From positions 12,881,662 through 12,945,661 of the forward strand of contig BSQZ01000006.1 in assembly GCA_033239005.1 (NCBI GenBank): a stretch of DNA of 64,000 nucleotides, given 5' to 3'. Shown here in pieces: positions 49,729-63,100 of this stretch. The position numbers were made by a program, and so were the translations under genes. The DNA is from Lamellibrachia satsuma. Taxonomy: Eukaryota; Annelida; Polychaeta; Sabellida; Siboglinidae. The stretch's first letter is position 1. Every line of letters begins with the position of its first letter. The notes under the pieces were generated by a model, which did no database searches, was not told where the DNA came from, and saw only the letters and a program-made list of their open reading frames with translations.

Positions 49729-52700
49729 GTAAGTTGATGTTCTTTTTAGTTTGACGCACACGCGTGTCACTTGTGAGTCAGTCTTTTTACCGGCCCGACC
49801 CGAGAAACTCATCCTGTTCCGTTAATATTTAATTCTGCATCCGGCTTGGCTATGTCAATGTTACACATGTTTGTCAGCCCAGTAAATGTCATTGCATATT
49901 TATTTAATATCTTTCCCGTGTAGCTTTTGCCACAAAAATTTGCACATTGTTAAATATGTGTTGCAGACACGCCCCTATTTGAACTTTGTAAACTTATATG
50001 AAGGTGCTGTCGAATGATATAAATATAATTATCCAAGATATTTTGAAGTTACTTAACTTGCCCTACATTCTGCATATATTTAACAAATCTTAATAGCATC
50101 ATTGTTGCAACAAATTAGTCAAATAGATTAGTTATAAATTATACCCAACATGAAGATATGTGTTATGAATGCTGGGGACTAGGTTCTTTCCAGTAATATC
50201 ACTTTGCACAACTAATATATACGCTTCTTGTAAAGCAAAACAGTTGTAAGCGTTAATGCATCAACTTCGCAACATTGAAGCACAAAATCAGGGACTATTT
50301 AGTATCCGTGATCTCAAACTGGCAACAGTACTGATGTTGCACCAGTCAGCAGCATCTTTACCATGCAGTGTACATTCAGTCATATGCAGGCAGATTAATG
50401 ATGGATGAAAATCTTCAATGGTATACAAGTGGGCGTTTCCACACCATCATTGAAGGTATGTAGGAGAGATGATGTACCTTAAGTTACAGCGTTTTAATAA
50501 AAAATTTATTTTTGGGCCCTGGAGATTTATTTCATGTATGACGTCTCATTAAAAAGGGCTCTGCGAACTGATTCCAAGTGGGACCTCCCATACAACAAGC
50601 AATAGTGGAAACACCCAAAGCAATGTCACTTTTTTTAGAGCCCACCCCAGATTCTGCCCATTTAGCCCCTGATGCACTAACAAGGAATGGCAGTTGCAAC
50701 TGCTGTCTGAATTCCTGCAATACAAACAGTCAATTATATTTCCTAAATACAAGGAACCCAGTCAGATATGTATGTAATTGATGCCATTATTTCTGTTCCC
50801 ATCTGTTTCTATTATTCTTTCTCTAGTACAGATAACAAGTACATTTTACAAATATCCTGTTGATGCAACAGTCTTGTTTTGTTGGAATTGCCAGGGAAGA
50901 TTATACAATAAAGATAAACTTGGTAGCTTTTCATCTTTGGAAACTGATTTACTAATGATTGCAACCTTACCTTACAAAACATAACTTGGATTTTATTATT
51001 TATTAATCTGTTGTTTTATTAGACTACTTTCTGTTGTATTATGTACAGTATAGATTTTTATATTTATTACCCATAAAAATACAGAGGTTTACACAAGGAC
51101 ACGAGCACACTAAGTGTGTGTGACATCTAACATACGGCTGCATCAAGATATCTATAACATAAATACTATGACTTAAAGAGGGGATGTACATAACATTAAA
51201 TGTTAATTTGTGTACATTACCATCATGTAGTTAGGAAAGTATTTAAAAAAATTATTTTCATTGACTGAATATTGTCTCAAACAGCGATTCCATCAGCTTA
51301 GACTGACATCCATTCACTGCATCTAGGACACTGATATTTCCTCCATAATTGTTATGTATGGTGGTACAGTCGTGTCTTGCTTTTGCACAAATCGATTATA
51401 TCTGATCAGAATGCCCCTAGTAGTCAGTGAACCTACAACTGCATACTGTGCTCTTCAGAGCCGTTACGAACTATTCTCAGCAAATAGGCTGCACGGTTCA
51501 CTGCATTTTGTTTGTTCGTCTTAAACTCGTCTTTGTTAGCATGTGTAGACGATGGTACAGAGATGCAGTGTCTGTAAACTGACACTATTGCATTGTCATC
51601 TCCACACAACAAAATCTGATTTAGGGCAAGATAACCACTCCCCGAGTATGTGTGGAATGGATTAGATGAATGCCTATAATCCACTGGTCATGTTGGTAAT
51701 AGTATCATGATCTCATTAGCATTTTGGTGAAATATTTCTGTTTCTTGTTCCTTTCTCATAAATGTTAACACTATCGATAAATTGATTTACCATTGTATAG
51801 TAATTTTGTAAGCATGCCAAGACACTTACCAACAAATTATTTATGTCCATCCATGCAGATACAAATCTTCACTGCTTCTACTACTACTTGACTAAATTTT
51901 TTGTCTAAATGCTCTGACTTTCCAGCTAACATCATCAGATCCCTAAACTGTAGAGATCATTAAATCAATGCAACATTCAAGATTGTATTACATATATATA
52001 TTAATTTTTCCAGATAACTAATCAGTAGATAGTAGCGAACATTATTTCGTCCAAGTTACAGCCTGGTTTAAGGTGTTGCATCTCGACCCAGTCTCGGTTG
52101 TGCAACATGAAAATAACATGCATGTGATCAGTTAGATTTTGCTGTTTGTGTTATTGAAATAATTATTTTGACCTAAGTTAACCCTCACATGTTTTACTTT
52201 AAGATTCACTTGCGATTCTCCTTTTTCTTTCTAGACGTACTCTGGATTATTCTGTGTTGTGGTGAACCCCTACAAATACCTGCCCATCTACACAGAGAGG
52301 GTGATTGAGCTGTACAAAGGGAAGAAGAGGCATGAAGTTCCACCCCACGTATTCGCCATCACAGACACTGCATACCGCAGTATGCTTCAAGGTAAATAGT
52401 GACTAAATACCCCTTCCACATCTTATATTTGTCATCATTTCTCCACGACAAACTTTTAGTTGAACTGAATTACAGTCTCGTTACATTCACTAGAGTACAT
52501 GTGCACTCGTGTCGTGATCGTGTGCTCCTCATTCTATGTAAAATTACGGCATGGATATATGAACGTATTCCATGGTCATTTGTAATGGTTAAAATTGTTA
52601 CATAAATGTTGTATTTTAATTAATTGCATGTATGCAACTATCATGTAACTGCCTATATCCATATTGTAATTGATTACAACTAGTGGAAGCTGTCAAACCC

Positions 52701-55700
52701 CAGCACGACTGGACTGGTCCACATTTATACAGGTCATCAGTCCAGCCTAGGAAACTTGGTGAGAAACTCATGCATAGGCAGGATATGGATTCTTTGTAAT
52801 TAAGTCAGGTATGGGGATTTGCTAGTGGGAAAATAGTGGTCAGCAGCTGGCGTTCAGGTTAGCAGATGGGGCCAGGTCGCCAGGGAATGTCTGAGAATAG
52901 TAGTGCTGAGAAAGAAATGTAATAACACAAACCGTGCTATGTACATCTTAACTTTATGGATAAATTAATAGTTTGTATTATTATTAATAATTTTATTTAG
53001 GATGATGGTGCTGATGTGTAGCCACAACTTTAAGTTATGTCTTTAGTATCTCCATGTAATTGATTTGCCGTTTTGATTCCATTGTCTGTCGAAAATGCTT
53101 GATGTTGTCAATCCATCCAAGTTTTCTACCTCTTAATTTTTTGTCCAGATATTTCTTCTATAAAGATCAGTACCTCATCTTCTTTTCCAATGACCGCACT
53201 TAGCCTGTTTTCTTCTGTTAACCCTACGAGTGACCAAAGATCAATTTCTGCAGTGTACACAAATCTAACACCAGACTATGCCGAATCAGACAGACCCATC
53301 GGTCCTGCGTCGTTTACTGTGGCAGTGTGGGCTGTCGAAGCCGGTGGAAATTGCTATGCCAACTTGCTGATATTTACATAAAACAACCTGCAACATCGTT
53401 CTAATTGTCTGAACTAGTATAATAATATGATTCAATAAAGCTGTCATGCAGAACGAAGCGAGAAAATAAAATGCCAGACGACTGAGGCAACACATGTTTG
53501 TAATGACGATGCTCATTCACTGCATATAGCCAGCTCACCCATTCACATTTACTTGAATAGGCCCATCATAGAGCTTCCCAAATGTATAATGCGTTGCATA
53601 TTTAGGTACTTTGAATGGAAACGTAAATTTAGTCTGCAGAGCATAGTAAAAGCAACCAAATATGGGCACCAAGCCACCAACTATATGACATGTCTTGTAA
53701 GCTAGATTGTCATTAGGTATTTTTGACCACACTCATGAATAAATATGAGACAGAACAAAGAGTGATTCAGCTTTCCAATGATACTACTAATTTTGTTCCC
53801 GTGTGAGGTTCTAGTGGTGTGAGGTACTAGTGGTAGAACAATTTTTTTTACTACAGGGTGATACCAAAATCAGCTGGAACCCATTTCGTACTGATAGTCC
53901 CAGTGGTCATTCCTAGGGTTAATGAAGCATATTAATCTTTCTCTTCTTTTCTCTGATTTTCTACGCGTCCAGCTTATTCTGCGCCATACCCACATCTATT
54001 TAGAATATACTGGTTGGCTCTTTCCCGTGGTGTTATCTGTGCAATTGCAAAAGAGTACATGCCATTATATAATAACTTGTCAGTAGAGGCAGGTGAGGAA
54101 AGGCTTATCTTGTAAACGCCCCCATAATGAATTACTGATGTAATCTTTGGAAACTCATCAGTGCATAAAAACAGGTGAGATGGCTTGGTTTGTCAGCTGA
54201 TGTCTTTGGGAACAGCCTGTGATGTCTGGCTTTTGACAGGTTACTTTCGACCAATCAGAGTGAGTTCCAGTCATAAACAGATTTGCTTATATTTATTTTT
54301 TGGTGGCAAACAGTCTATTTTAATCTGATGCACTTAAACCCGGTTGTAAACATACTGACCCTTAAACCTGGTGTTCTTGGATATACATTATTTGCTCAAT
54401 ATATATCCATTACCTTGACATTACATTACTAGTGTTTTATGGCTGGGCACCCCATAACTGACCACGTGGTTCTGCCATAACACCAATTAGCTACCCCAAC
54501 GGGGGGGGGCATGCAGGTATGCTAGCACAAACACCCCGTCTGGTCGTCTCGAAATAACCAGGTATGCAAGTTATGCGAGGCATGCTCTGCCTTTCTTATG
54601 CACCCCTGTAAGGCCTACCTGGCCGGGCTATTACCACAGATAGTAGATTCGATATCAAAGGTTTACTAAGCCCTGTGGTCATGCACTTGCCTAGGTAGTG
54701 GTCAGTGGAAGGTCAGTCCAGTCATTGGTCATTCAGGACCGCAGACTACATGAGTAGTTGGGAGCCAGTTATTAATCTAATGGGGACAACATATCGATAA
54801 TTGGTTGGAATGAATCAGTGAATGAGGTGACTTCGATATTTGCAATGCCTCCTATCGTACACTTTTATTAGGTGGCCTGTCTATGTGGACCGTGCATGGG
54901 TTATCAAAACCACCGACTGTGCCGACTCTTTAATCCTTTAGTTTGCAAAGGTACAGTCTGGTCATGTTATCATTAAGTCATGTGGTGTGCTTTCAGAAGT
55001 GCTAGTTTGCTTCGGTTGTCCTTAAAAGAAATGTCCTTTGTAGCGTCCTGAATTGGATTTAAACATAAGTGAAGTAAAAATTATAAGGATTCTTAAAAAG
55101 TGACTCGGAGGCAAGCTGTGCAGTTCTTGTGGACGTGATGTCTAATTAAGTGTTACACAACAAATAGAACACCCTAGTAGGTCAGGCTTATGTCACCCTG
55201 GGCTGACTGACGTGGAGAGAGCATGTAACTGATGAAGACATGTCAGACCCAGGCTTTCACTGTTTCTTCTCAGTCCCTGTTAGTTTCAGACACACATTGC
55301 CCCTTTAGGTCCCAGCTCCCTACAGCCAGCAGACTATCCATTACTGCAACCACAGGGTAATTACCCCGGTGTGCTTGCTATTGGCAAGCAGCCACCAGTA
55401 AAAAGTATTTCCTGCAGGGAAGCAAGGGTTATATAACAAACGTGTGGGGTTTCTCATTTGTTGCATTTAACTGTCAGTGGGGAGAAACACTAGCACTTCT
55501 CAGTTAGCTGTGTTGGCTGTAGTTTCCACGTCAGTAAAGATGTTCCAGCTGTGTATTGGCCCCACAAGGATGCAGTGACAAACGTACTGCCATCCCGGCT
55601 TTCCAAGGGCCTGGCAAATGTTGAGTTGCTTTTTGGTGAAATATTAAATTGGAGTCAGTCAGAATGAGTCGACACAGCCAGTGGTTTTGATGACCGAAGC

Positions 55701-57107
55701 ATGGTCCGCATCTCTGACAACCGAATAGATTGTGTAATGTTATTATAAGTAGTATTTGTTTTAATACATTTAATCCTTCAATGTTTGGCATTTTGACCTG
55801 GTCCCGTGCGGCCTTGTCATCCATTACTGCGTGCTGAGAATGTAAACCAGAAGCTAATTTTGACAGACTGACATGATGCATGGTAGGCCAGGTCGTTGCA
55901 CAATGCTACAGATGTTGGGTTTGGTCGCAAAACATGGATGTAGGACACTGCACTAAGCCAATGTTATGTAACCTCGCGCTACATGAAACTTTTAATTATT
56001 GTATTGGGCCATGAAAATATTTCAAGGAATTTGTTCTTATAAGCGTACACCAAAGTTTTTCTCTCTAGATAATAATGTAACTGTTTAACACTAGTGGTGT
56101 CATTTTGGTGACTATTGTAGAACAACTGAAAAGTTGTGCCACTTTTCAGTTGTTCTACACTAGTCAAATTACAGTAACTATGGATCCTACTGATTAAGAA
56201 GGGGTGTTACGCAAATAGGGCATGTACACTTAATAGGTCGAATACGGTACATACACCTGTGGATACCCATGAAAATGTCGTCATCCTTCATGCTGTGACC
56301 AGGACATACTGTTCTTATTCAGCCATCATAACGAAAAATAGCCTGCATGCGCTCAAAGTCAACGTCCTTATGAACTGTGATCTGAATATAAACAGTGTTC
56401 TCTTTGGAAAATACAGTGTTAATGTGCTGAATAAACCAGCTACCAAACTCCCCTATGAAATAAAGTGTGTAGTGTGTCTACCGGTAGTGTCATACGTCAG
56501 TGTTTTGAGGTTATCGCTTACGGAAAGTCGTCATCTGGTGGAGAAAATACACTCAAAAAACAAACATTTCCATGATCTGACTTGTTACCAAAAGGGATGG
56601 TTTAACAATGGTTTGTGACCTTGGTATTGTTATCTGACTTTACTTCTTCATCCTTGTAATAAAATATATCCAGCCAGCCTTTTATTTGTCCCGGTTATTT
56701 TTGTGTCTTGTCTTCTTTTAGTGTATTGGCACAAAGTCTTAACTACCTTGTATTGTGTTGGCACAAACTGTTCTGTCGTTCTCCCTGAGAGCTTCATTTA
56801 CACAAGGCTGTCTCTGTGCAGATTTAGATTACTTCTTTCTCACGCCCTTGGAAGCAACTGACACACTGTGTTAGTGTAATCTTGGTGATCAGTCCCTCCC
56901 TTCAGTCATTAGTGGTATGACTTTGTCTGGGGCACCAGTATCTAAAAATGTTTGCGTTTTTAGTAGTTTAGTGATATATTTCAATCCTTGTTCGTGTATG
57001 AAAGAGCTGGAAGTTCACGTGTACGTGTTTGTTTCGAATTGCATGTGCAGTGATTGTAACATTATTTTGTTGGTTTCAGATCGAGAGGACCAATCCATCC
57101 TTTGCAC
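49375..57107 (+). CDS. MYH9/MYH10: Non-muscle myosin II heavy chain, N-terminal part (three exons; rest beyond window)
   Basis: Exons 49375-49728, 52235-52391 and 57080-57107 join in phase (0, 1, 2) to encode about 180 residues. They comprise the N-terminal extension, the SH3-like domain and the start of the motor domain up to [10 protein letters not shown], just before the P-loop. All three boundaries coincide with those of vertebrate MYH9/10, including the 28-nt third coding exon. The product is the actin motor of contractile bundles and cytokinesis. The next exon should begin with GESGAGKT; I do not find it in 57,108-64,000, so intron 3 runs at least 6.9 kb. The gene lies about 3 kb downstream of the TCF20/RAI1-like gene on the same strand. 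Confidence 0.93.
49729..52234 (+). other. Myosin intron 1
   Basis: AT-rich. No repeat array or gene that I can support. Ends TTTCTTTCTAG. Confidence 0.7.
52235..52391 (+). CDS. MYH9/MYH10: Myosin exon 2: start of the motor domain
   Basis: This is 157 bases in phase 0, ending in phase 1 before GTAAAT. It encodes [20 protein letters not shown], then [20 protein letters not shown] and [28 protein letters not shown] and DTAYRSM are invariant motor-domain motifs. The length equals the vertebrate exon. Confidence 0.97.
52392..57079 (+). other. Myosin intron 2
   Basis: It contains an unusual G-run (nine G near 54,500) in an unidentified repeat-like block at about 54,430-54,640, and a near-perfect hairpin at 56,116-56,159. 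No gene supported. Confidence 0.65.
56116..56159. repeat. Perfect 18-bp inverted repeat with 8-nt loop
   Basis: TGTAGAACAACTGAAAAG is followed by an 8-base spacer and its exact reverse complement. Weaker matching flanks (ACTAGT and GTAACTG/CAGTAAC words) extend the symmetry, with an unpaired segment of about 23 bases in the left arm. It could be a small foldback element; it is short for a pre-miRNA. Confidence 0.75.
57080..57107 (+). CDS. MYH9/MYH10: Myosin exon 3: 28-nt micro-exon before the P-loop
   Basis: It lies between TGGTTTCAG and GTAAGT. With the phase-1 G of exon 2 it encodes DREDQSILC plus two bases of Thr. Vertebrate non-muscle myosin II genes have an exon of the same 28-nt length and sequence at this place. 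It ends in phase 2. Confidence 0.95.
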
Positions 57108-60100
57108 GTAAGTACAGCTTATACTTGACTTATTCATATCTTGAAATTAATTGCTCTTTGATCAAGGTAAGATACATTTTCACGCTATTACAGTTTTCTG
57201 TAACATGACAGACAGGCATTCCGTGAAAGTTATTGTCTTCCTGTAGCATAGAGTTAAAAGGTTCTGTATGTTTCAGTGATCCTGAATTATTATAAATCCG
57301 TTCACGTTTACTCCTTTCTATCCACCAATGGTCCTGCCACTTTCCGTGCTTCCACTACAGGCTCCATAGCTTTATTTGCCGATTGTCTCACTTCTTGTCC
57401 AGAGGGTTGCCAAAGACATGGTGACATTTCACTGATGTCACAAACCTCTACAGTATCAGATCTCAAATGATGACACAGATTTGGAAATGCCTCAAGAAGT
57501 TATGTTACTAAATTAACCCATGTCACTCTTGTACTTTCTGTGACTGGCTGGCAGGTTACTATTTAATAGCCACTATTTGCTGGCTATGTTTCACTTCATT
57601 CTGCTACCTGTCCAGTGGTTTAGCCTTCTTCTTTGGCACAGTTTGTTCGCTTTCTGGAAGTTTCTCTGTCCCTTATGAGTTAACTGAAAGAGTAACTGAA
57701 GCAGCGACCTTAAGTCACATAAACACTAAGAACTTGGTCCAGGTTGCCCAACCAGCTAGATAAGGTTTTCCCACAAAAACACTTGTGTTGGTTCCCACAA
57801 TTCAGAGTACATACAGAATGACATGATACCAGTTGAAGGGCGTCTAACGTATTGATGATTAGTGCTGTTGTGCAGTGAGCAGTGCAGAGTTAAAAGAACC
57901 TATTTATGTACTTATAGATGAAGAAAAGGACTTTACTGCAACCCTACGTGTGTTTTGTTTAGCCTTATGGTGATGTTATGTATATTTAAAAAATGAAAAC
58001 TATAATACAGAGACCCCAAGCTGGTCAATGATCTTCCCTTTATGTCGGATGTCATTTACAGACTGCAATGTTTTTTACATTTGTTATTTGTACCACTTAT
58101 CAATTTGCATTTTATTTAAAGCATTATTCTTAGAACGCCACACAAAATACTGCTGAATGCATTTGTTGTGATGTTATTTTTGGCTTAGTTTCTGACTACG
58201 GATCTATGATATTCATCTAGTTGCTTGTGTCTAAGTAAGATCTGATGCAGTGTTGTTTTGACATGCATGCTATGTCACTGGCAGTCTTAGGCTAAGGGAT
58301 AATGTAAATATACAAAAAATATGATAGGATTGACCCCCACCTACCCACACTCCTTTCCAAAAACAAAATAGAACATTGGAAGTACTGTACATGCGTTGTC
58401 ACAATGTCAGTGCAGTGAATGGAAATGGAAAGCTGATTATAATAAAATTTGAAATGGTAAAAAATACCTTTCCTATTTTTTTTCGAATCCAAAATAAACC
58501 TTTGACGCACCTACCAAATCCATTTTTTTAGTCCATTAGACAAAAGTGGACTGAATACATTTTTCAGAGGGGAGCAAAATTCATGTGTGGGAATCCAGGG
58601 ATGCGGGCAGACCAGACTGTGTGGGATTAACTAGATATTCCAGGAGTTGCACCTGGAACAGGGCAGAATTGTCTGTATGTTGCTAAACGCCACCTGCTTA
58701 TTGCCAGCGAGAGGGAGAGGTGACTCTGCGTGGCACTGGCCTTGTTTCTAATAGACCAGCATTGCTTCGGCAGGCGCTGGTTTCTGACTGGCATGTTCTG
58801 GAAGCCTCTCCCATTTCCATGGCTATGACAAAAGGGACCTGTTCCCATTTGGCAGATCCCATGTCGTTCTGATAACTCTGTGTTGTTCCTTGCAGAGAAA
58901 AAACATGGTCGCCTCCTTTGTCAGGCAGTGCTTTGAACATACACATAAAAAGTAGCATTACTCATTGCTCACATTGATGTAAGGGAACATATCATAAGCA
59001 TTGAAACATCTAGCACCTTCTACCAGTAAACACTTGAATTATGTTCATTTGCATATCCCCTGAAAAACATTTGCTTCATGTAAAATGGACTGCCACTGAA
59101 CAACATTTTCTGCATTCAGTGAAATCTTGCTAGTTGTTCAATAATTCGTTTTATTCATTAATCAGCCTTTTTTTTTTACAAATTTTGACACACTGTAAAT
59201 TGCTTCATCATTACGTGAGTCATTCCAGCAAAAACATTGAGAACGAAAGAGTGCAGATAAACAAGGTTCCAGTGTGTTTGGTTTTTTATGCATAAAAAAA
59301 TCGTGGCTAATATTATAGGCTGTTGCTATAGGTCCAGATGTAGTGCAAAAAGGCTATTGTTCCGGCACTTTATGTGCGCATGCGCAATGAGAAACTGCTG
59401 GTAAAAAAAATTGCAGCAGCTAAAGTTCTGTTACTTCCACGTAGGCAATAATAAAGCCTATGTCTTGGTCTTCGAAAGGTCGAGGCATATGTTTATTGTT
59501 ATATTAGAACATCATTGTTGTCAATTATATATACGTTCAAGCGCAGTTATGTATAAAACCATACTCATTGTCAATAATCGAAGTATGAAATTATACCTGG
59601 CTAAGCTAAAGATGTCTCTAAATTCTAATACTTTTGAGCTCGTTGAAGAAGAGAAGAGACCTATCCTAGGCCTAGCTATACTTTTCAAATAATGATGTAT
59701 CATTACATATCAGATAATATTATTAGATAATATACCGGTTCTTAGCACCTGGTTTATTAATGATTTGTTGACCGTCTGCATGCGCACATTGTATGCCGCT
59801 GGGTATAAGCGCACACACTCACTGCACATACAAAGCGGAAAAAGTGCCGGACCAATAGCTGTACAGTTGTGTTTACGGGTCCGGAGCTCTAGCCACTTCG
59901 AATATTATATTTCCAAAAGGTTATCTTTCAGCTACAGGTGGTTAGGTTGTAAAGTAATTGTGACATTTATAACCGTGCAGTTCCATAAAATCCCAGTGTG
60001 TTACCTGCACCTGCCCTTTCTGATTGACAACATTAAGTATTGGCCACACCTATACATAGGCTCATTACTTAGCCATAAATTATTAAAATCATGCATAGCT

Positions 60101-63100
60101 TCCAACCAGGCGCGCCTAGAATCCATAGGCAACTCGGTCTAGTGTTTGTTTGTGATGCTAAGGAATTATAGAAATTATCCTCAGGTTAATTGAAAATTCA
60201 AATATGACACAGCCTGGGTGACACCACCAGGTGATCATGTGACAAGCTGGCTGTCACTGCTGTAATCAGTGAGTGCTGTTGTAATTAATTTGTTTCCAGA
60301 TTATTTATCAAGAAATTGAGGATGGTTTAGTTTTGTGAGGTAACATGCATGTCAACTCTGCATAAACACAAGACCATTTTTAATCCAACTGCTTTCGTAT
60401 AAATGCAGAAAATATATACATAATTATTACATTATGTTTGCCACTTAATGGATATAAGAAATTACCTAAAATGAAGCATTAGCAAAAAAGACCATAGCTC
60501 ATGTAGTCTATTTTAATGATGGTGGTTTTTGCAAGACTTCAAATATGATTTGAGTAGCAGCTAATTACAATGTAATAACCACTGTTGTCTGCTAGGGCTC
60601 ATGAGAGCCAATATTGGCTTGACCTGTTTCTCCAAACAGTTTAACTAATGAGCATGCACAATAGTAATTATGAACATTGGACACCATTCAACTGAACGTG
60701 CAACATTGTAGTTTGCCTACTACCCACAAACAGTTCAGTCTAGATCTGAATCATAATTTGACAATAGCACCTTCATTTCCTGGCTCATTGGTTGGCCAGT
60801 CTGGGCATTGTTTATTTAATATCTGTCTCTGTTGTGTTTACCAGTGCATTGTCTGGCTCACAAAGCTTTTCTTGTCGCTGGACCTTAAAACATCAAAGGC
60901 ACAATATATGCTGACCACCAGTATGCAATAGATTATAACATTGTATATTGATGCCAGGACGGACACATCTGCACAACGAAAAATAAATGACTACCAAAAT
61001 CAGTAAAAAGACTTCATATTCGTTACAAAGATGTTTTTTGAGACTTGACCTGATATCTTTCGATATCCCACCTGGAACATGGACTGTTGCTGGTGGGCCA
61101 TGCTTCACACAGGCAGGGACATCACAGGAACACCTTATAATAGCTAGGCTACTATGCCACAACCCTGACCGCTAGAAGACATTGTCTCCTGAGGCAGAAA
61201 TCTGCCACAGAGTATATTAGCCCTAAGATGTAATTGACTCCCAATAGGCAACAACAGTGCCTGTGGCTGACACAATTGGCTGAAGCCTGCAAAGTGTTAC
61301 TGCTATTCTTAGAAGTCCTGCTAAAAGTACAGCAGAAGATGTCTGCTCCGGACCACAAATACATAAACCTTTATACAAACCCTGACAACAATGTATTTTT
61401 TTAAGTACTTCACACAAAAACATGTTCAGGTCAAAATCTACTTTCACAAATGGCATTGATTGCGCTTGTTAGTTTGGTTAAATAGTCCTTGCTCTTACAA
61501 CCGAACAAACAAGGGTAACAACGACAAAGTGGTATGTAAACTGATCATTTGAATCAACATGTGTATGGGGATGGATGTCTATAGAATGCTACCACCTGGG
61601 TTTTCTGGGGTGTGGTCCAGAATATTTTTGGGTGCTGTCAACACCAGGGAAATACCTTGTATTGTAGAACATTTCTGATTAATTGCAGTGCTGAACATCA
61701 GAACCAGATGTTGTTTTGGAAAGTGCAGAGCCAATGGATTACATGATGCAGTGGTAGGGTTTCAGCAGGGAAGGCAGTCAGTACCTGGACATCTTGTTAT
61801 CAAGTTGTGAAAACCCAACTAATCCTGTTCTGGTTAAGACTCACAGCCTTGCTAAACACTTCCAGGTTGACCAGGGCTTTCAGCAGCAGGCTTGCCTTAC
61901 TGTATGACCCAATAACCTTAGGTCCAGGGTTGTGTGGGCAGGTCTAGCTGGAAGCAATGCTGCTGGCCCGAGTGGCTTTCTTGGAAGGAAAACACCCTAC
62001 TCTGTGCACTCAGACAGTGGCTTCTCAAGATAACCACACACCAGATAGTACTCTGGACACTTGTATAATATCTGTCTTTGGCTAGAGGATATCATGTTGA
62101 AGTTGGTGGGCTAAATAAATGTTGATGCCAGTCTGGGGAGAGGTTTTGTATTGGACCCTCAAATAATAATTATGGTAATTATTAAGTTAAGCTCTGAATT
62201 TTATTTTTGATGGCAATTCGTACTAATGTTTTTAACTATTTTAAATTAGTTTTTAATTAACCGTATAATGTTAAACAAAAAATATTGGATTATAAGCTTA
62301 ATTACGTGCATGTTATTTATGTATTTTATTGTAAAGCATATTGATCTGTATAGTACCGGGATCTGCGCTGTAAAAGAACAGTGTATTTAATTATTATTGT
62401 TATTTTGACTAGTGCTTGTTTGCTGAATGAGTGGTAAGTTTGTATGAATCATGCCCATTTTGGATTGGGTCTTTTTATTTAGTTGTTTGAAGGATTCTGG
62501 CATTTTTATGGTCCAATTTTTGTGGTTTGGCTCTTCTAAGTTTTGAACGCTGCCAGATTATGGTGATTAGATGCCTGGGTCAGAGATGAAATATCTCAGG
62601 TGACCTGTCCAAGAGGTGGTCAGCTTGGAGGCCATGGTGGGAGTTAATCAGTGTTCTTACTCAGAAGATTGAGTACCTGTGGAGTCAATGGATAACATTC
62701 CTGTTCACACCTTACTGAAAGGGCTCTCAACTCAAGCACTGTCCAGGTGGTTGTGTGTGATTATAGCCAGCCCATTCAACCATACTGGTATATTCAGTGG
62801 TCTGTAGTCCAATGGTCAGTGACTGGCTAGACCAGTGGTCAGTGGCCAGATGTGTAGTCTGCTACTGCAGCCCATCTAGCCAGGGACATGCTTGATGTGA
62901 TGCTACCTAAACAGCTGATCACAGCTAAACTGGGATTGGTGGAGCGCTTCATGTCTGCAGCAATCAGATGAAATGGTTTATCAAGGTGATCCAAAACAAA
63001 CATAGAGAAAAACAGAAACGAATAAAAACCAAGGCTGTGCATCGCGTCCTTCACGTTTACAGAACTTAGTTATTTCTGTCATTGACCATTGAAGTAAAAC

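Noticed and set aside
53190..53381. 63-codon frame considered as a myosin exon
   Set aside because: No similarity to myosin and no suitable splice sites in phase with exons 2 and 3, which join each other directly.
54430..54640. G9 run and surrounding repeat-like block, considered as a structured RNA or a SINE
   Set aside because: No A/B boxes or convincing secondary structure could be recognised by eye.
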